A stretch of DNA of 64,000 nt, taken from the NCBI RefSeq assembly GCF_001544875.2, contig NZ_FCOA02000035.1, positions 1 through 64,000 on the forward strand, written 5' to 3'. This document shows, piece after piece, positions 51,413-59,758 of this stretch. Under the pieces are notes generated by a model that saw only the letters and a program-made list of their open reading frames with translations, was not told the origin of the DNA and made no database searches. Position 1 is the stretch's first letter. Every line of letters starts with the position of its first letter. The stretch comes from Caballeronia hypogeia (lineage in GTDB: Bacteria; Pseudomonadota; Gammaproteobacteria; Burkholderiales; Burkholderiaceae). The translations under genes were made by a program, and so were the position numbers.

Positions 51413-52564
51413 TCAAAGGTCCAGCACGATATCCGAAGTCGGACGGCTGCAGCACATCAGACGCAGGCCCTTGTCGATCTCGCGCTTGCGAATGCCGCCG
51501 TTGTGCTGCATATCCACCGAACCTTCGAGCACGGCCGTCTTGCAGGTTCCGCAAATGCCCTGACTGCACGACGACGCCAGCACCACACCCGCCTTGCGCG
51601 CCGCCGCGAGGATGGTCTGATCGCTTTCCATGGTGAACGACTTGCCGGAGCGCGCGAGACGCACCGTGTACGTGCTCTGCGCGGCTGCCTGGTTTTCCGC
51701 TGCCGGTACGGCGGGCTCGACCAGCGGCTCGACCGTCTCCGCGAAGTTGAAACTCTCCTGATGGTAGCGCGCGGGATCGTGGCCGCCGCGCGCGAGAATT
51801 TCTTTCACGGCGCTCATGTAAGGCGCGGGTCCGCATGTAAAGACTTCGCGCTCGCGGAAGTCGGGCACGCGCGCCTCCAGCAGTTCGAGACTGAGCCGTC
51901 CCGTAGGACCGTTCCAGTCCGTCTCCGTGCCGACGCCTTCGCACACCTGGATGACATCGAGGTTAGCGGCCTGCACGCTCATGCGCGCCAGTTCATCGCG
52001 GAAGATGATGTCCTGCGGCGTGCGCGCGCTGTGCAGAAACACGATGTCGCGATCGAGTCCGAGCTCGAACGCCGCGCGCGTCATCGACATCAGCGGCGTC
52101 ACGCCCGAACCGGCCGACAGATACAGCGCCTTCACCGCCGGCGCCGAAGACGGCGTGAACACCCCCGCCGGGCCGTAAGCGTTCAGCGTCACGCCGGGCT
52201 TCATGTTGTCGTGCAGCCAGTTCGACATCACGCCGCCCGGCGTGCGCTTCACCGTGATCGTCAGCGTGTAGGGGCGCGTCGGCGGCGACGAGATGGTGTA
52301 GCAGCGGCTGACCGTGCGTCCGCCGACCTCCGCGCTTACCGTGATGAACTGACCCGGCTCGAAGCTGAACGGTCGTCCGTCTTCGCCGCAAAACACGAAG
52401 GTGCGCACATCGTGCGTTTCGTCGGTCGTGCGGCAGCACGTCAGCGTCCGCATTTCATGGCTGCCCCACTGCACATCGGGGCGCTCCCATGTCTCGGCGC
52501 TGGTGAATCGATCCATCGCGCTCGCGCTGGAAGCCACTGAACAGAACATGTCGATCGCGTTCAT
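51413..52564 (-). CDS. Ferredoxin-fused flavin reductase of a Rieske demethylase (GbcB-like)
   Basis: 383 residues from the ATG at 52564 (a GTG at 52573 directly after the oxygenase stop is an alternative). Order: flavin-binding barrel (RCYTISSPPTRPYTLTITVKR), NAD(P)H domain (LYLSAGSGVTPLMSM, REVFTCGPAPYMSAV) and a C-terminal plant-type [2Fe-2S] domain with CSQGICGTCKTAVLEG and the last Cys in LMCCSRP. This is the reductase arrangement of GbcB, StcD-like and carnitine-type oxygenase partners. It passes electrons from NAD(P)H to the Rieske oxygenase encoded just upstream. The pair has its own terminator. Confidence 0.92.
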   Translation of the reverse strand: MNAIDMFCSVASSASAMDRFTSAETWERPDVQWGSHEMRTLTCCRTTDETHDVRTFVFCGEDGRPFSFEPGQFITVSAEVGGRTVSRCYTISSPPTRPYTLTITVKRTPGGVMSNWLHDNMKPGVTLNAYGPAGVFTPSSAPAVKALYLSAGSGVTPLMSMTRAAFELGLDRDIVFLHSARTPQDIIFRDELARMSVQAANLDVIQVCEGVGTETDWNGPTGRLSLELLEARVPDFREREVFTCGPAPYMSAVKEILARGGHDPARYHQESFNFAETVEPLVEPAVPAAENQAAAQSTYTVRLARSGKSFTMESDQTILAAARKAGVVLASSCSQGICGTCKTAVLEGSVDMQHNGGIRKREIDKGLRLMCCSRPTSDIVLDL

Positions 52565-52573
52565 CTTCAACAC

Positions 52574-53833
52574 TCAGATACCGTTTGCCTTGAGACGCGC
52601 CGCGTACCAGCGCGAGAACTGTTCGAGCGCCGCCTCGGTGTACATCGAGAACGGGCCGGGCGCATAGGCGGGGTCCTGCGTGCCGCTATGCGTATTGCCG
52701 ACGAGCTCGGCGTCCTGGCGCGTCGTCGCGACCCACACCTCGGTCAGCTTCTGGAGGTCGTAATCGACGCCTTCCACCGCGTCCGCATGCACGAGCCACA
52801 CCGTGCGCACAAGCGTCTTGTCCGGCGCGAGCGGAATGGCGTAGGCCACCACCGCGTGGTCGCTCATCACGTGGGTCCAGGCGTGATGGCCCCACATGTG
52901 CACGTCGCCCAGATCGCGACGGGTCAGACCGCCCAGCAGCTTGCCGCATGCGACCTTCGTGTCGATCGTCTGCGATTCGCCCGCGCCGGCGATCACGAGA
53001 CGCTGCGTGCGGAAGTTCGTCTCGACGTCCTCATCGACCGATTCGACGAGCGCGCACTCGTAGCCGTCGGCTTCCCAGTTCTTCTGCGCGTTCGCGTTGC
53101 GCTGACGATATTCCTCGTACTCGCGCAGCGTTTCCTCGCTTTGCCCGTCCGGACAGAAACCGAAGTCTTCGGCGAGGAACGACGCGGTCAATTCCGGGTG
53201 CGTGCCCGAGCAGTGATAGCACTCGCGATTGTTTTCCATCACGAGCTTCCAGTTGCCGTTCTCGATCACCTCCAGCTCATACGCGATCTTCGTGCGCTGC
53301 ATGTCATACGGCGCGAAGCGCGGCGTCATCACCGCTTCGAGCTTCTCGATGTCGGCGGGCGGTTCGTCGGCCAGGCACACGAACACATGCGAGCCGATCA
53401 CCTTGAGATGCACAGGAATCAGGCTGCGGCATTTCGTGTCGAAGTCCGCGCCCATGTGCGTGGCGTGCTTGAGCGAGCCGTCGAGATCGTAGGTCCACTG
53501 GTGATAGGGACAAACGAGCATGCCGACGCTGGTCTTGCCCGCCTTCGGCATCAGACGCGAGCCGCGATGCCGGCACACGTTGCGGTACGCGCGGATGTTC
53601 TCGTCGTCGTCGCGCACGACCAGGATGGACGCCTTGCCGATGTCGACCGTGTACACGTCGCCCGGCTCCGGAACGTCGGCCGTGACGGCCACGAGAATCC
53701 ACATCTTGTGGAAGAAGACTTCGACGTCTTTCTCGAAGACGTCTTCGCGGCCGAACAATTCGCCAGGCATGCCGAATCCCGGCTCTCTGCTGTCGAGCAG
53801 TTCACGGTGGGTCTTTAAATAAATCGTGGACAT
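52574..53833 (-). CDS. Rieske oxygenase alpha subunit, quaternary-ammonium demethylase class (GbcA-like)
   Basis: 419 residues from the ATG at 53833 (GGAGAG upstream). Rieske [2Fe-2S] ligands are in CRHRGSRL and CPYHQWTYDLDGSL (about residues 85-110); the mononuclear iron site fits ENNRECYHCSGTHPEL near 205-220. NRECYHC, APYDM, GADFD and AVEGVDYD strongly recall glycine betaine demethylase GbcA and stachydrine demethylase Stc2. It should remove a methyl group from an N-methylated ammonium compound as formaldehyde. Followed by its reductase. Divergent LysR at 54083, with a good LysR box between. Glycine betaine versus proline betaine cannot be decided by eye. Confidence 0.9.
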   Translation of the reverse strand: MSTIYLKTHRELLDSREPGFGMPGELFGREDVFEKDVEVFFHKMWILVAVTADVPEPGDVYTVDIGKASILVVRDDDENIRAYRNVCRHRGSRLMPKAGKTSVGMLVCPYHQWTYDLDGSLKHATHMGADFDTKCRSLIPVHLKVIGSHVFVCLADEPPADIEKLEAVMTPRFAPYDMQRTKIAYELEVIENGNWKLVMENNRECYHCSGTHPELTASFLAEDFGFCPDGQSEETLREYEEYRQRNANAQKNWEADGYECALVESVDEDVETNFRTQRLVIAGAGESQTIDTKVACGKLLGGLTRRDLGDVHMWGHHAWTHVMSDHAVVAYAIPLAPDKTLVRTVWLVHADAVEGVDYDLQKLTEVWVATTRQDAELVGNTHSGTQDPAYAPGPFSMYTEAALEQFSRWYAARLKANGI

Positions 53834-53936
53834 TGCGGGGCTCTCCGTCTGGTCTGTTTGCGACGCATGAGGCGTCTCCATGACCCGGAGTATTGGATCG
53901 ACGGTATGGATCGTCAATGCGCTTTATTCTTCGCAT

Positions 53937-53957
53937 CGCATTACTTTATGTTATGCG
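53937..53957. promoter_or_regulatory. LysR-type box CGCAT-N11-ATGCG
   Basis: Perfect 5-base arms separated by 11 bases, including a T-N11-A core, between the divergent Rieske oxygenase (start 53833) and LysR (start 54083) genes. Inner bases are partly symmetric as well. The obvious site for the LysR encoded at 54083. Confidence 0.6.
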
Positions 53958-54082
53958 GATGTGCGCGCATTCCGGGTCAGCCTGCGCTCGAGGAATGGGG
54001 CGGCTTGACGCAATAAACCTTTAGACAGATGATGCAGCGCGGAGACAACCATGAAGCAGTCGATTAACAAGCCGGCCGTCGC

Positions 54083-55012
54083 ATGAAGATGACAAAAGCA
54101 ACCAAGGGGTATCGGCGGATCGTGCCGTCACTGACCGCGCTCGTCGAGTTCGAGGCGGTGGCGCGGCTCGGCAGCTTCACTACTGCGGCAACGGAGCTCG
54201 GCGTCACGCAGGCGGCCGTGAGCCGGCAGGTGCGGCAACTGGAGGAAACGCTCGGCGTGCGGCTGTTTCATCGCCTGCACCGTTCGATCTCGCTCACCGG
54301 CGAAGGCGAGGCGCTCTATCTCGTCGTGGCCGAATCCATGCAGAAGATCGCCGGGGTATTCGACCGCCTTGCGACCGGCGTGGTCGAGCGGCGCGAGCTG
54401 GTGCTGGCGTCCACCGCGCCGTTCTCGCAGCTTCGGCTGCTGCCACGGCTGGCCAAGCTCAAGCGCATGGAGCCGCCGCTGCAACTGCGGCTGACCACGC
54501 AGATGTTCACGGCCGATCTGCGCCACGTCGAGGTCGATGTCGCCGTGCGCTTCGGCGACGGCAACTGGGGCGACGGCACCTCCACCCTCCTGTTCGACGA
54601 GGAAGTGTTCCCGGTCTGCTCGCCCTCCTTTCTGAAGGAATACAAGTCGCCGGAAACGCTGGAGGATCTGTCGAAGCTGCCGCTCGTCCAGTCCGACTCG
54701 ACCTACGAGGGATGGATGGACTGGGAGGCGTGGTTTCGCTCGGTAGGCTATCGCCCGCCGCGGCTCGATTTCGTGCTGCGCTGCAGCTTGTACACCGACG
54801 CCGTGCAGGCCGCGCGCTACGGCCAGGGCGTCGCGCTCGGCTGGGGGCGGCTCGTGCACGACCTGCTGGTGCGCGGCGAACTGGTGCGCCTCACGTCCGT
54901 CACGAGCCGGCCGACGGACGCGTATTTCGTGGTCGTCCCTCACGGACGTTCGATCACGCCGGCGGTCACGCAGATCATCGACTGGTTGCGCGGCGAACCG
55001 GCCTGCCTTTGA
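54083..55012 (+). CDS. LysR-family regulator, GcvA-like
   Basis: 309 residues with the GcvA-type HTH (VPSLTALVEFEAVARLGSFTTAATELGVTQAAVSRQVRQLEETLG) and effector domain (LVLASTAPFSQLRLLPRLAKLK, VDVAVRFGDGNWGDG). It is divergent from the Rieske oxygenase gene and co-directional with the M24 metalloenzyme gene 161 bases downstream, so it likely controls both. It is a plausible sensor of the betaine-type substrate or its breakdown product. Confidence 0.92.
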   Translation: MKMTKATKGYRRIVPSLTALVEFEAVARLGSFTTAATELGVTQAAVSRQVRQLEETLGVRLFHRLHRSISLTGEGEALYLVVAESMQKIAGVFDRLATGVVERRELVLASTAPFSQLRLLPRLAKLKRMEPPLQLRLTTQMFTADLRHVEVDVAVRFGDGNWGDGTSTLLFDEEVFPVCSPSFLKEYKSPETLEDLSKLPLVQSDSTYEGWMDWEAWFRSVGYRPPRLDFVLRCSLYTDAVQAARYGQGVALGWGRLVHDLLVRGELVRLTSVTSRPTDAYFVVVPHGRSITPAVTQIIDWLRGEPACL

Positions 55013-55139
55013 CGGCGTGCGCGTTTCCGGTCGGATAACTTTGTGTAATCCGAGCGTGAAAATTTAGCGCATTGACGCCCGTTTTCTTCGTTTCGATACT
55101 GGCTCTGATTTCGCGCCGGTCCCCGCCTGCGCGCGACGC

Positions 55140-55161
55140 GACAACCACGAGACAACCACGA
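55140..55161 (+). repeat. Tandem 11-base direct repeat before the M24 gene
   Basis: GACAACCACGA occurs twice in immediate tandem, ending 12 bases before ATG 55174. It separates the ribosome site from the upstream region; could be a slippage product. Confidence 0.5.
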
Positions 55162-55173
55162 TACGGAGAGCCC

Positions 55174-56409
55174 ATGTCAGCGGTCAGCACGATTCACGCA
55201 GCAACCACGAGCGATGCGCAACCGGACCTGCCCGAAGGGACGCTGGACCGCGTGCGGCGCTATCGCCTCGAGCGCGTGCGGCACATGCTTCGGGCGTCCG
55301 GCTGCCCGGCCATCGTTCTGTACGACCCGGTGAACATTCGCTACGCGACCGACACCTCGAACATGCAGATCTGGAGCGGCCGCAATCCGACGCGCCATGT
55401 CATGGTGTTCGCGCACGGCCCGGTCATCGGCTTCGAATTTCACAATTGCGAGCACGTGTGGCGCGGCTTGCCGATCGAGGCGGAAATCCGTGGCGCGACC
55501 TGCTGGAATTACTTCAATGCGGGGCCGCATGCAGCGGAAAAGGCGCGCGAATGGGCGCGCGAGATCGCCGATCTCCTGCGTCAGCATGCGCCGTCCGACC
55601 CGCGCGTCGCTGTTGACCGGCTCGATCCGGAAGGCGCTTATGCGCTGCGTGAACAAGGCGTCGAAGTGCTCGAAGGCTCGGGCATCATGGAACAGGCACG
55701 CTCGATCAAATCGGCCGATGAACTGCTGCTGATCCGCGCTTCCATCGACGTATGCGAGCGCGGCATCCGGCGCATGCACGACGCGCTCGAACCCGGCATG
55801 ACCGAACAGGAATTGTGGGCGCATCTTCACTACGAGAACATCCGGCTCGGTGGCGAATGGATCGAAACGCGGCTCCTGGCGTCGGGCGCGCGCACCAATC
55901 CGTGGATGCAGGAGTGCAGCGGCAAGCCCATGCGCCGAGGCGAAATCATCGCGTTCGATACGGATCTGGTCGGTCCGTTCGGCTATTGCGCGGATATCTC
56001 GCGAACCTGGACCGTGGGCCACGTGCCGCCCACCGACGAGCAGCGTCGCCTGTATGCGGCGGCGTATGACCAGCTTCACACGAACATGGCGCTGGTGCGC
56101 CCTGGCATGAGCTTTCGCGAGTTCGCCGACCGCAGCTGGGCCATGCCCGGACCTTACGTGAAGAATCGCTATAGCTGCCTTGCGCACGGCATCGGCATGG
56201 TGGACGAGTATCCGAACATCGCGTACGGCGTCGATTTCGATCACAGTGGCTACGACGGGCATTTCGAAAGCGGCATGACGCTGTGCATCGAAAGCTATAT
56301 CGGCGCGGAAGGAGGCGACGAAGGCGTGAAGCTCGAACAGCAAGTGTTGCTCACGGACGCCGGCTGCCAGCCGCTATCGACCTTCGAGTTCGAGACCGCG
56401 TGGCTGTAG
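55174..56409 (+). CDS. dddP: M24 metalloenzyme closely resembling DMSP lyase DddP
   Basis: 411 residues from ATG 55174 (GGAGA six bases upstream). Pita-bread (M24) fold: N-terminal LYDPVNIRYATDTSNMQIW, then GGEWIETRLLASGARTNPWMQEC, IAFDTDLVGPFGYCADISRTW. Metal ligands fit Asp262, Asp264, Asp274, His338, Glu373 and Glu388. The segment GGEWIETRLLASG-x-RTNPW-x-QEC matches, from memory, DddP of marine roseobacters almost exactly, and HGIGMVDEYP keeps the Asp (344) six residues after the His that is the proposed catalytic base. DddP cleaves DMSP to acrylate and DMS. The alternative is an ordinary Xaa-Pro or creatinase-like hydrolase of this family. Next to a betaine-type demethylase, an onium substrate is attractive. 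Confidence 0.75.
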   Translation: MSAVSTIHAATTSDAQPDLPEGTLDRVRRYRLERVRHMLRASGCPAIVLYDPVNIRYATDTSNMQIWSGRNPTRHVMVFAHGPVIGFEFHNCEHVWRGLPIEAEIRGATCWNYFNAGPHAAEKAREWAREIADLLRQHAPSDPRVAVDRLDPEGAYALREQGVEVLEGSGIMEQARSIKSADELLLIRASIDVCERGIRRMHDALEPGMTEQELWAHLHYENIRLGGEWIETRLLASGARTNPWMQECSGKPMRRGEIIAFDTDLVGPFGYCADISRTWTVGHVPPTDEQRRLYAAAYDQLHTNMALVRPGMSFREFADRSWAMPGPYVKNRYSCLAHGIGMVDEYPNIAYGVDFDHSGYDGHFESGMTLCIESYIGAEGGDEGVKLEQQVLLTDAGCQPLSTFEFETAWL

Positions 56410-56545
56410 AACGGTTTGCATAACGCAGCGGGAATTTCAGCATCAAGGCGGCTTTAATAGTCACGGGCTATTTTGGCCGAATCTAGTCTCACGATCACGC
56501 TCTGCCTCACGGGAGCGGCCCCGTCAATCTTCCGATTGTGAGTAC

Positions 56546-57610
56546 ATGATGAGATTCTCGTTGCTCTTCGGCCTGCTCCTGGCAGGCAATGTGGTGAGCG
56601 CTGTCGCCGCGCCTTCGCAGATCACCTTCGTTTCCTGGGGCGGCACGTATCAGGCCGCGCAGGAAAAAACCGCCGCCACGCCGTTCTCCGGCGGCGACGT
56701 CAAGGTGAAGACGGATTCGTATAACGGCGGCATCGCGCAGATCCGCAGCCAGGTAGAGACGAAAAACGTGACGTGGGATGTCGTCGACATGCAATTGTCC
56801 GACGTGACGCGCGCCTGCGACGAAGGCCTGCTTGAGAAGATCAATCCGGCGAGCCTCGCGCCCGCGCCGGACGGCACGCCCGCGAAGAGCGACTACACGG
56901 CGGGCGGCGTGTCGGAATGCATGGCGGGCAACATCGCGTGGTCCACGCTGATCGCGTTCAACTCCGACAAATTCAAGGGTCGCGAGCCCAACCGGATCGC
57001 GGACTTCTTCGATCTGAAGAATTTCCCCGGCAAGCGCGGTCTGCGCAAATCGCCCGAAGGTGCGCTCGAATGGGCGCTGCTCGCCGATGGCGTCGCGCCC
57101 GCCGATGTCTACAAGACGCTCGCCACGCCCGCGGGTCTGAATCGCGCATTCAAGAAGCTGGATACGATCAAGTCGTCCATCGTCTGGTGGGAAACGGGCG
57201 CGCAGCCGGCCCAGCTTCTCGCGGACGGCGAAGTGGCGATGAGCAGCGCCTACAACGGCCGCATCTATGCCGCGATGATCAACGACAAGAAGCCGTTCGG
57301 CTTCATCTGGGACGGTCAGGTGAAGAACATCGAAGGCTATGCCATCGTGAAGGGCACGAAGAACCTCAAGGCTTCGCAGGACTTCGTGCGCTACGCGACG
57401 CAGCCCGACGTGCTCGCGAAGCTCGCGCCGCTCACGGCGAACGGTCCGGTTAGAAAGTCGGCGCTCGCGCTGGTCGATCCGAAAGTGGCGCCCTACTTGC
57501 CCACCGCGCCCGCCAACCAGAACGGCGCGATCGATAGCGACATCGCCTTTTGGGCCGATCATTCCGACGACCTGAACCAGAAGTTCGCGGTGTGGCTGGG
57601 ACAGCATTGA
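56546..57610 (+). CDS. PotD-like periplasmic solute-binding protein
   Basis: 354 residues. Signal MRFSLLFGLLLAGNVVSAVAA, then the binding-protein fold of the spermidine/putrescine class: QITFVSWGGTYQAAQEKTAA, WDVVDMQLSDVTRACDEGLLEKI, and AMSSAYNGRIYAAMINDKKPFGFIWDGQ. It captures polyamines, betaines or similar cations for an ABC importer. No permease or ATPase lies in the window, so it must use one elsewhere or the operon is split. It is between the DddP-like gene and the epimerase gene, all on the plus strand. Confidence 0.85.
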   Translation: MMRFSLLFGLLLAGNVVSAVAAPSQITFVSWGGTYQAAQEKTAATPFSGGDVKVKTDSYNGGIAQIRSQVETKNVTWDVVDMQLSDVTRACDEGLLEKINPASLAPAPDGTPAKSDYTAGGVSECMAGNIAWSTLIAFNSDKFKGREPNRIADFFDLKNFPGKRGLRKSPEGALEWALLADGVAPADVYKTLATPAGLNRAFKKLDTIKSSIVWWETGAQPAQLLADGEVAMSSAYNGRIYAAMINDKKPFGFIWDGQVKNIEGYAIVKGTKNLKASQDFVRYATQPDVLAKLAPLTANGPVRKSALALVDPKVAPYLPTAPANQNGAIDSDIAFWADHSDDLNQKFAVWLGQH

Positions 57611-57677
57611 GCGGCATGACGCGGGAGCTCGCGGTTGCGCCGCGACGCGCCCGCGCATCAATCATGGAGAACGGTCG

Positions 57678-58727
57678 ATGAGCTTCAGGAGAATGTTTCA
57701 AGCCGTGGAGACGCACTCCGGCGAACCCATGCGCGTCGTGACCGGGGGCGTGCCTCACATACCCGGCAACAGCGTCTACGAGCAGATGAAGTGGCTGGAG
57801 GAAAACGACGACCAGATTCGCCGCCTGATGCTGCGCGAACCGCGCGGCTATCCGCCGCTGTGCTGCAACCTGATCGTGCCCGCGAAGCATCCCGACGCGG
57901 CCGCCGGCTACATCATCATGGAGCAGACGGAATATCCGGTGATGAGCGGAGGCAACACGATCTCGGTGGCCACCGTGCTGCTCGAAACCGGCATGCTGCC
58001 GATGCAGGAACCCGTCACCGAATTTCAGCTCGAAGCGCCGGCCGGCCTGATCGGCATTCGCGCCGAATGTTCGAACGGCAAGGTCACGCAGGTGACGTTC
58101 AGGAACGTGCCGGCGTTCGCCGCGCATCTCGATGCCGTCATCGACGTGCCCACGCTCGGCAAGGTCACGGTCGATGTCGGCTGGGGCGGCATGTTCTACG
58201 TGATCGCCGATGTGCGCCAGTTCAAGGGCCTCGAGCTGATTCCCGAACATGGCCGCGAGATCACGCGCATTTCCGCGCTGATCCTGCGCGCGGCGCAAGA
58301 TCAGTTGCCGGTGCATCATCCGCACTATCCGGGTTACGGCATCACGGTCGCGCAGCTTTCGGGGCCGACGCAAAATCCGAACGCGGACTGGCGCAACAGC
58401 GTGACGGTCGCGAACGGCCCGATCGACTTCGACAATCCCGCAACCTGGACCGGCGCGCTGGATCGCTGCCCGTGCGGCACCGGCACGAGCGCGAAGATCG
58501 CCACGCTGCATGCGAAAGGCGAGCTGGCGCTGAATCAGCCGTTCCGCCACGAAGGCCTGCTCGGCACGGTGTTCACGGGCAATCTGGTGGAGGAAACGCG
58601 CATCGGCGATTACAGGGCCGTGGTGCCGACCATCTCGGGACAGTCGTGGATCTACGGCTACAACACCTATGTGCTCGATCCGGCCGATCCGTTTCCGAAC
58701 GGCTTCACCATCGGCGACATCTGGTGA
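57678..58727 (+). CDS. Proline racemase superfamily protein (Ser/Cys type, hydroxyproline epimerase-like)
   Basis: 349 residues with the diaminopimelate-epimerase fold. The two active positions are Ser90 in YPVMSGGNTIS (most family members have Cys there) and Cys266 in DRCPCGTGTSA. A Ser/Cys pair is known in one branch of 4-hydroxyproline 2-epimerases, whereas Cys/Thr marks trans-3-hydroxyproline dehydratase. It should invert the alpha carbon of proline, hydroxyproline or the matching betaine-derived amino acid. GGAG precedes the start. A strong terminator follows. Confidence 0.85.
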   Translation: MSFRRMFQAVETHSGEPMRVVTGGVPHIPGNSVYEQMKWLEENDDQIRRLMLREPRGYPPLCCNLIVPAKHPDAAAGYIIMEQTEYPVMSGGNTISVATVLLETGMLPMQEPVTEFQLEAPAGLIGIRAECSNGKVTQVTFRNVPAFAAHLDAVIDVPTLGKVTVDVGWGGMFYVIADVRQFKGLELIPEHGREITRISALILRAAQDQLPVHHPHYPGYGITVAQLSGPTQNPNADWRNSVTVANGPIDFDNPATWTGALDRCPCGTGTSAKIATLHAKGELALNQPFRHEGLLGTVFTGNLVEETRIGDYRAVVPTISGQSWIYGYNTYVLDPADPFPNGFTIGDIW

Positions 58728-58747
58728 CGTCTGGTGACCTCTGGTGA
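58720..58747 (+). repeat. Triplicated TCTGGTGA at the stop codon
   Basis: TCTGGTGA begins at 58720, 58730 and 58740, a period of 10 bases. The first copy contains the Trp and stop codon of the epimerase gene; the others repeat them in other frames. A recent slippage expansion is the simplest reading. Confidence 0.5.
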
Positions 58748-58753
58748 TATTCA

Positions 58754-58782
58754 CCGCCGCTGCACGATGCAGCGGCGGTTTT
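58754..58782 (+). terminator. Intrinsic terminator of the epimerase gene
   Basis: Perfect 11-bp stem CCGCCGCTGCA / TGCAGCGGCGG with a 3-base loop followed by TTTT, 27 bases after the stop. It separates the plus-strand epimerase from the convergent Ldh-family gene. Confidence 0.85.
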
Positions 58783-58784
58783 CT

Positions 58785-59744
58785 TCATAGAGCTTCGATC
58801 TTCGCGATCAGCTCATCCGCGATATCGAGTTCGGTCACATCGAGATGACTGCCGGGAATGCGCACGCCGTGCGCGGCGAGACGTTCGAGCTGCGCCGACA
58901 GACGCGCTTCGAAGTCACCGGCCAGCACGCGCGGCGCGAGCGCGACGATGAACAGGCCAACCGCGGGCGAGTGCTCGCCTTCCGCGAACGACGGCGCGTC
59001 GAGCGACCAGTTCCCGCCCGTCAGACCCGCCGCGAGAATCTCGACCATCAACGCGATATTCGCACCACGCGCGCCGCCGAACGCGAGCAGCAAGCCCTTC
59101 ACTGCTTCGCGCGCGTCGGTGGTGGGCTGGCCGTGCGCATCGACGGCCCAGCCTTCGGGAATCGTCTCGCCGCGTTCCGCCGCACGCCGCACGTTCACGA
59201 ACGCCGTGGAGCTCGACGCCTGATCGATGACGAACGGCTTGCCGCCATCACGCGGCGCGCCGAACGACAGCGGATTCGTGCCGTACACGGCCTTGCGGCT
59301 TTCGAGCGTGGTCATCTGCGCCGTGGCATTGGTGACGGCGAGCGCGACCAGTCCCGCTTGCGCGAGACGTCGCGTGTAATAGCCGAGCTCGCCCACGGTG
59401 AAGCTGTTCGATTGCGAAAAGACCGTCACGCCATAGGTGTGCGTGCGCTCGACGAGTTGTGCGAACGCGCGGTCGAAACCCAGTTGCGCGATGCCGCGCT
59501 TCGCGTCCGCCTGGATCACGGCGGGCGCGGCAAAATCGATCTCGGGCGCCGCGTCTTTCGCAATGCGCCCCTTCACGAAGCCATCGAGATAATCGGGCAG
59601 ATGCGCGAACCCTACAGCGCGGTTGCCCGCCCATTCCGCCGATACCGTCGCATCGGCAAGCGATGCCGCGACGGCTTCGCTCGCGCCGGCCTTCATCGCG
59701 GCGCGTCGCGCGAGTTCGAGCGCATCCTGTGTTTCGAAACGCAT
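58785..59744 (-). CDS. Ldh-family NAD(P)-dependent oxidoreductase (delta1-pyrroline-2-carboxylate reductase-like)
   Basis: 319 residues from the ATG at 59744 (AAGGAG upstream). Malate/L-lactate/ureidoglycolate/DpkA fold: AEWAGNRAVGFAHLPDYL, ALAVTNATAQMTTLESRKAVYGTNPLSFGAPR and IDQASSSTAFVNVRRAAERGETIPEGWAVD. DpkA-type members reduce delta1-pyrroline-2-carboxylate or delta1-piperideine-2-carboxylate and are often neighbours of proline-racemase-superfamily enzymes. That is the case here, so a role in hydroxyproline or proline-betaine breakdown is plausible. Co-directional with the ETF-QO gene 14 bases upstream. Confidence 0.8.
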   Translation of the reverse strand: MRFETQDALELARRAAMKAGASEAVAASLADATVSAEWAGNRAVGFAHLPDYLDGFVKGRIAKDAAPEIDFAAPAVIQADAKRGIAQLGFDRAFAQLVERTHTYGVTVFSQSNSFTVGELGYYTRRLAQAGLVALAVTNATAQMTTLESRKAVYGTNPLSFGAPRDGGKPFVIDQASSSTAFVNVRRAAERGETIPEGWAVDAHGQPTTDAREAVKGLLLAFGGARGANIALMVEILAAGLTGGNWSLDAPSFAEGEHSPAVGLFIVALAPRVLAGDFEARLSAQLERLAAHGVRIPGSHLDVTELDIADELIAKIEAL

Positions 59745-59758
59745 GACCTTGTTCTCCT

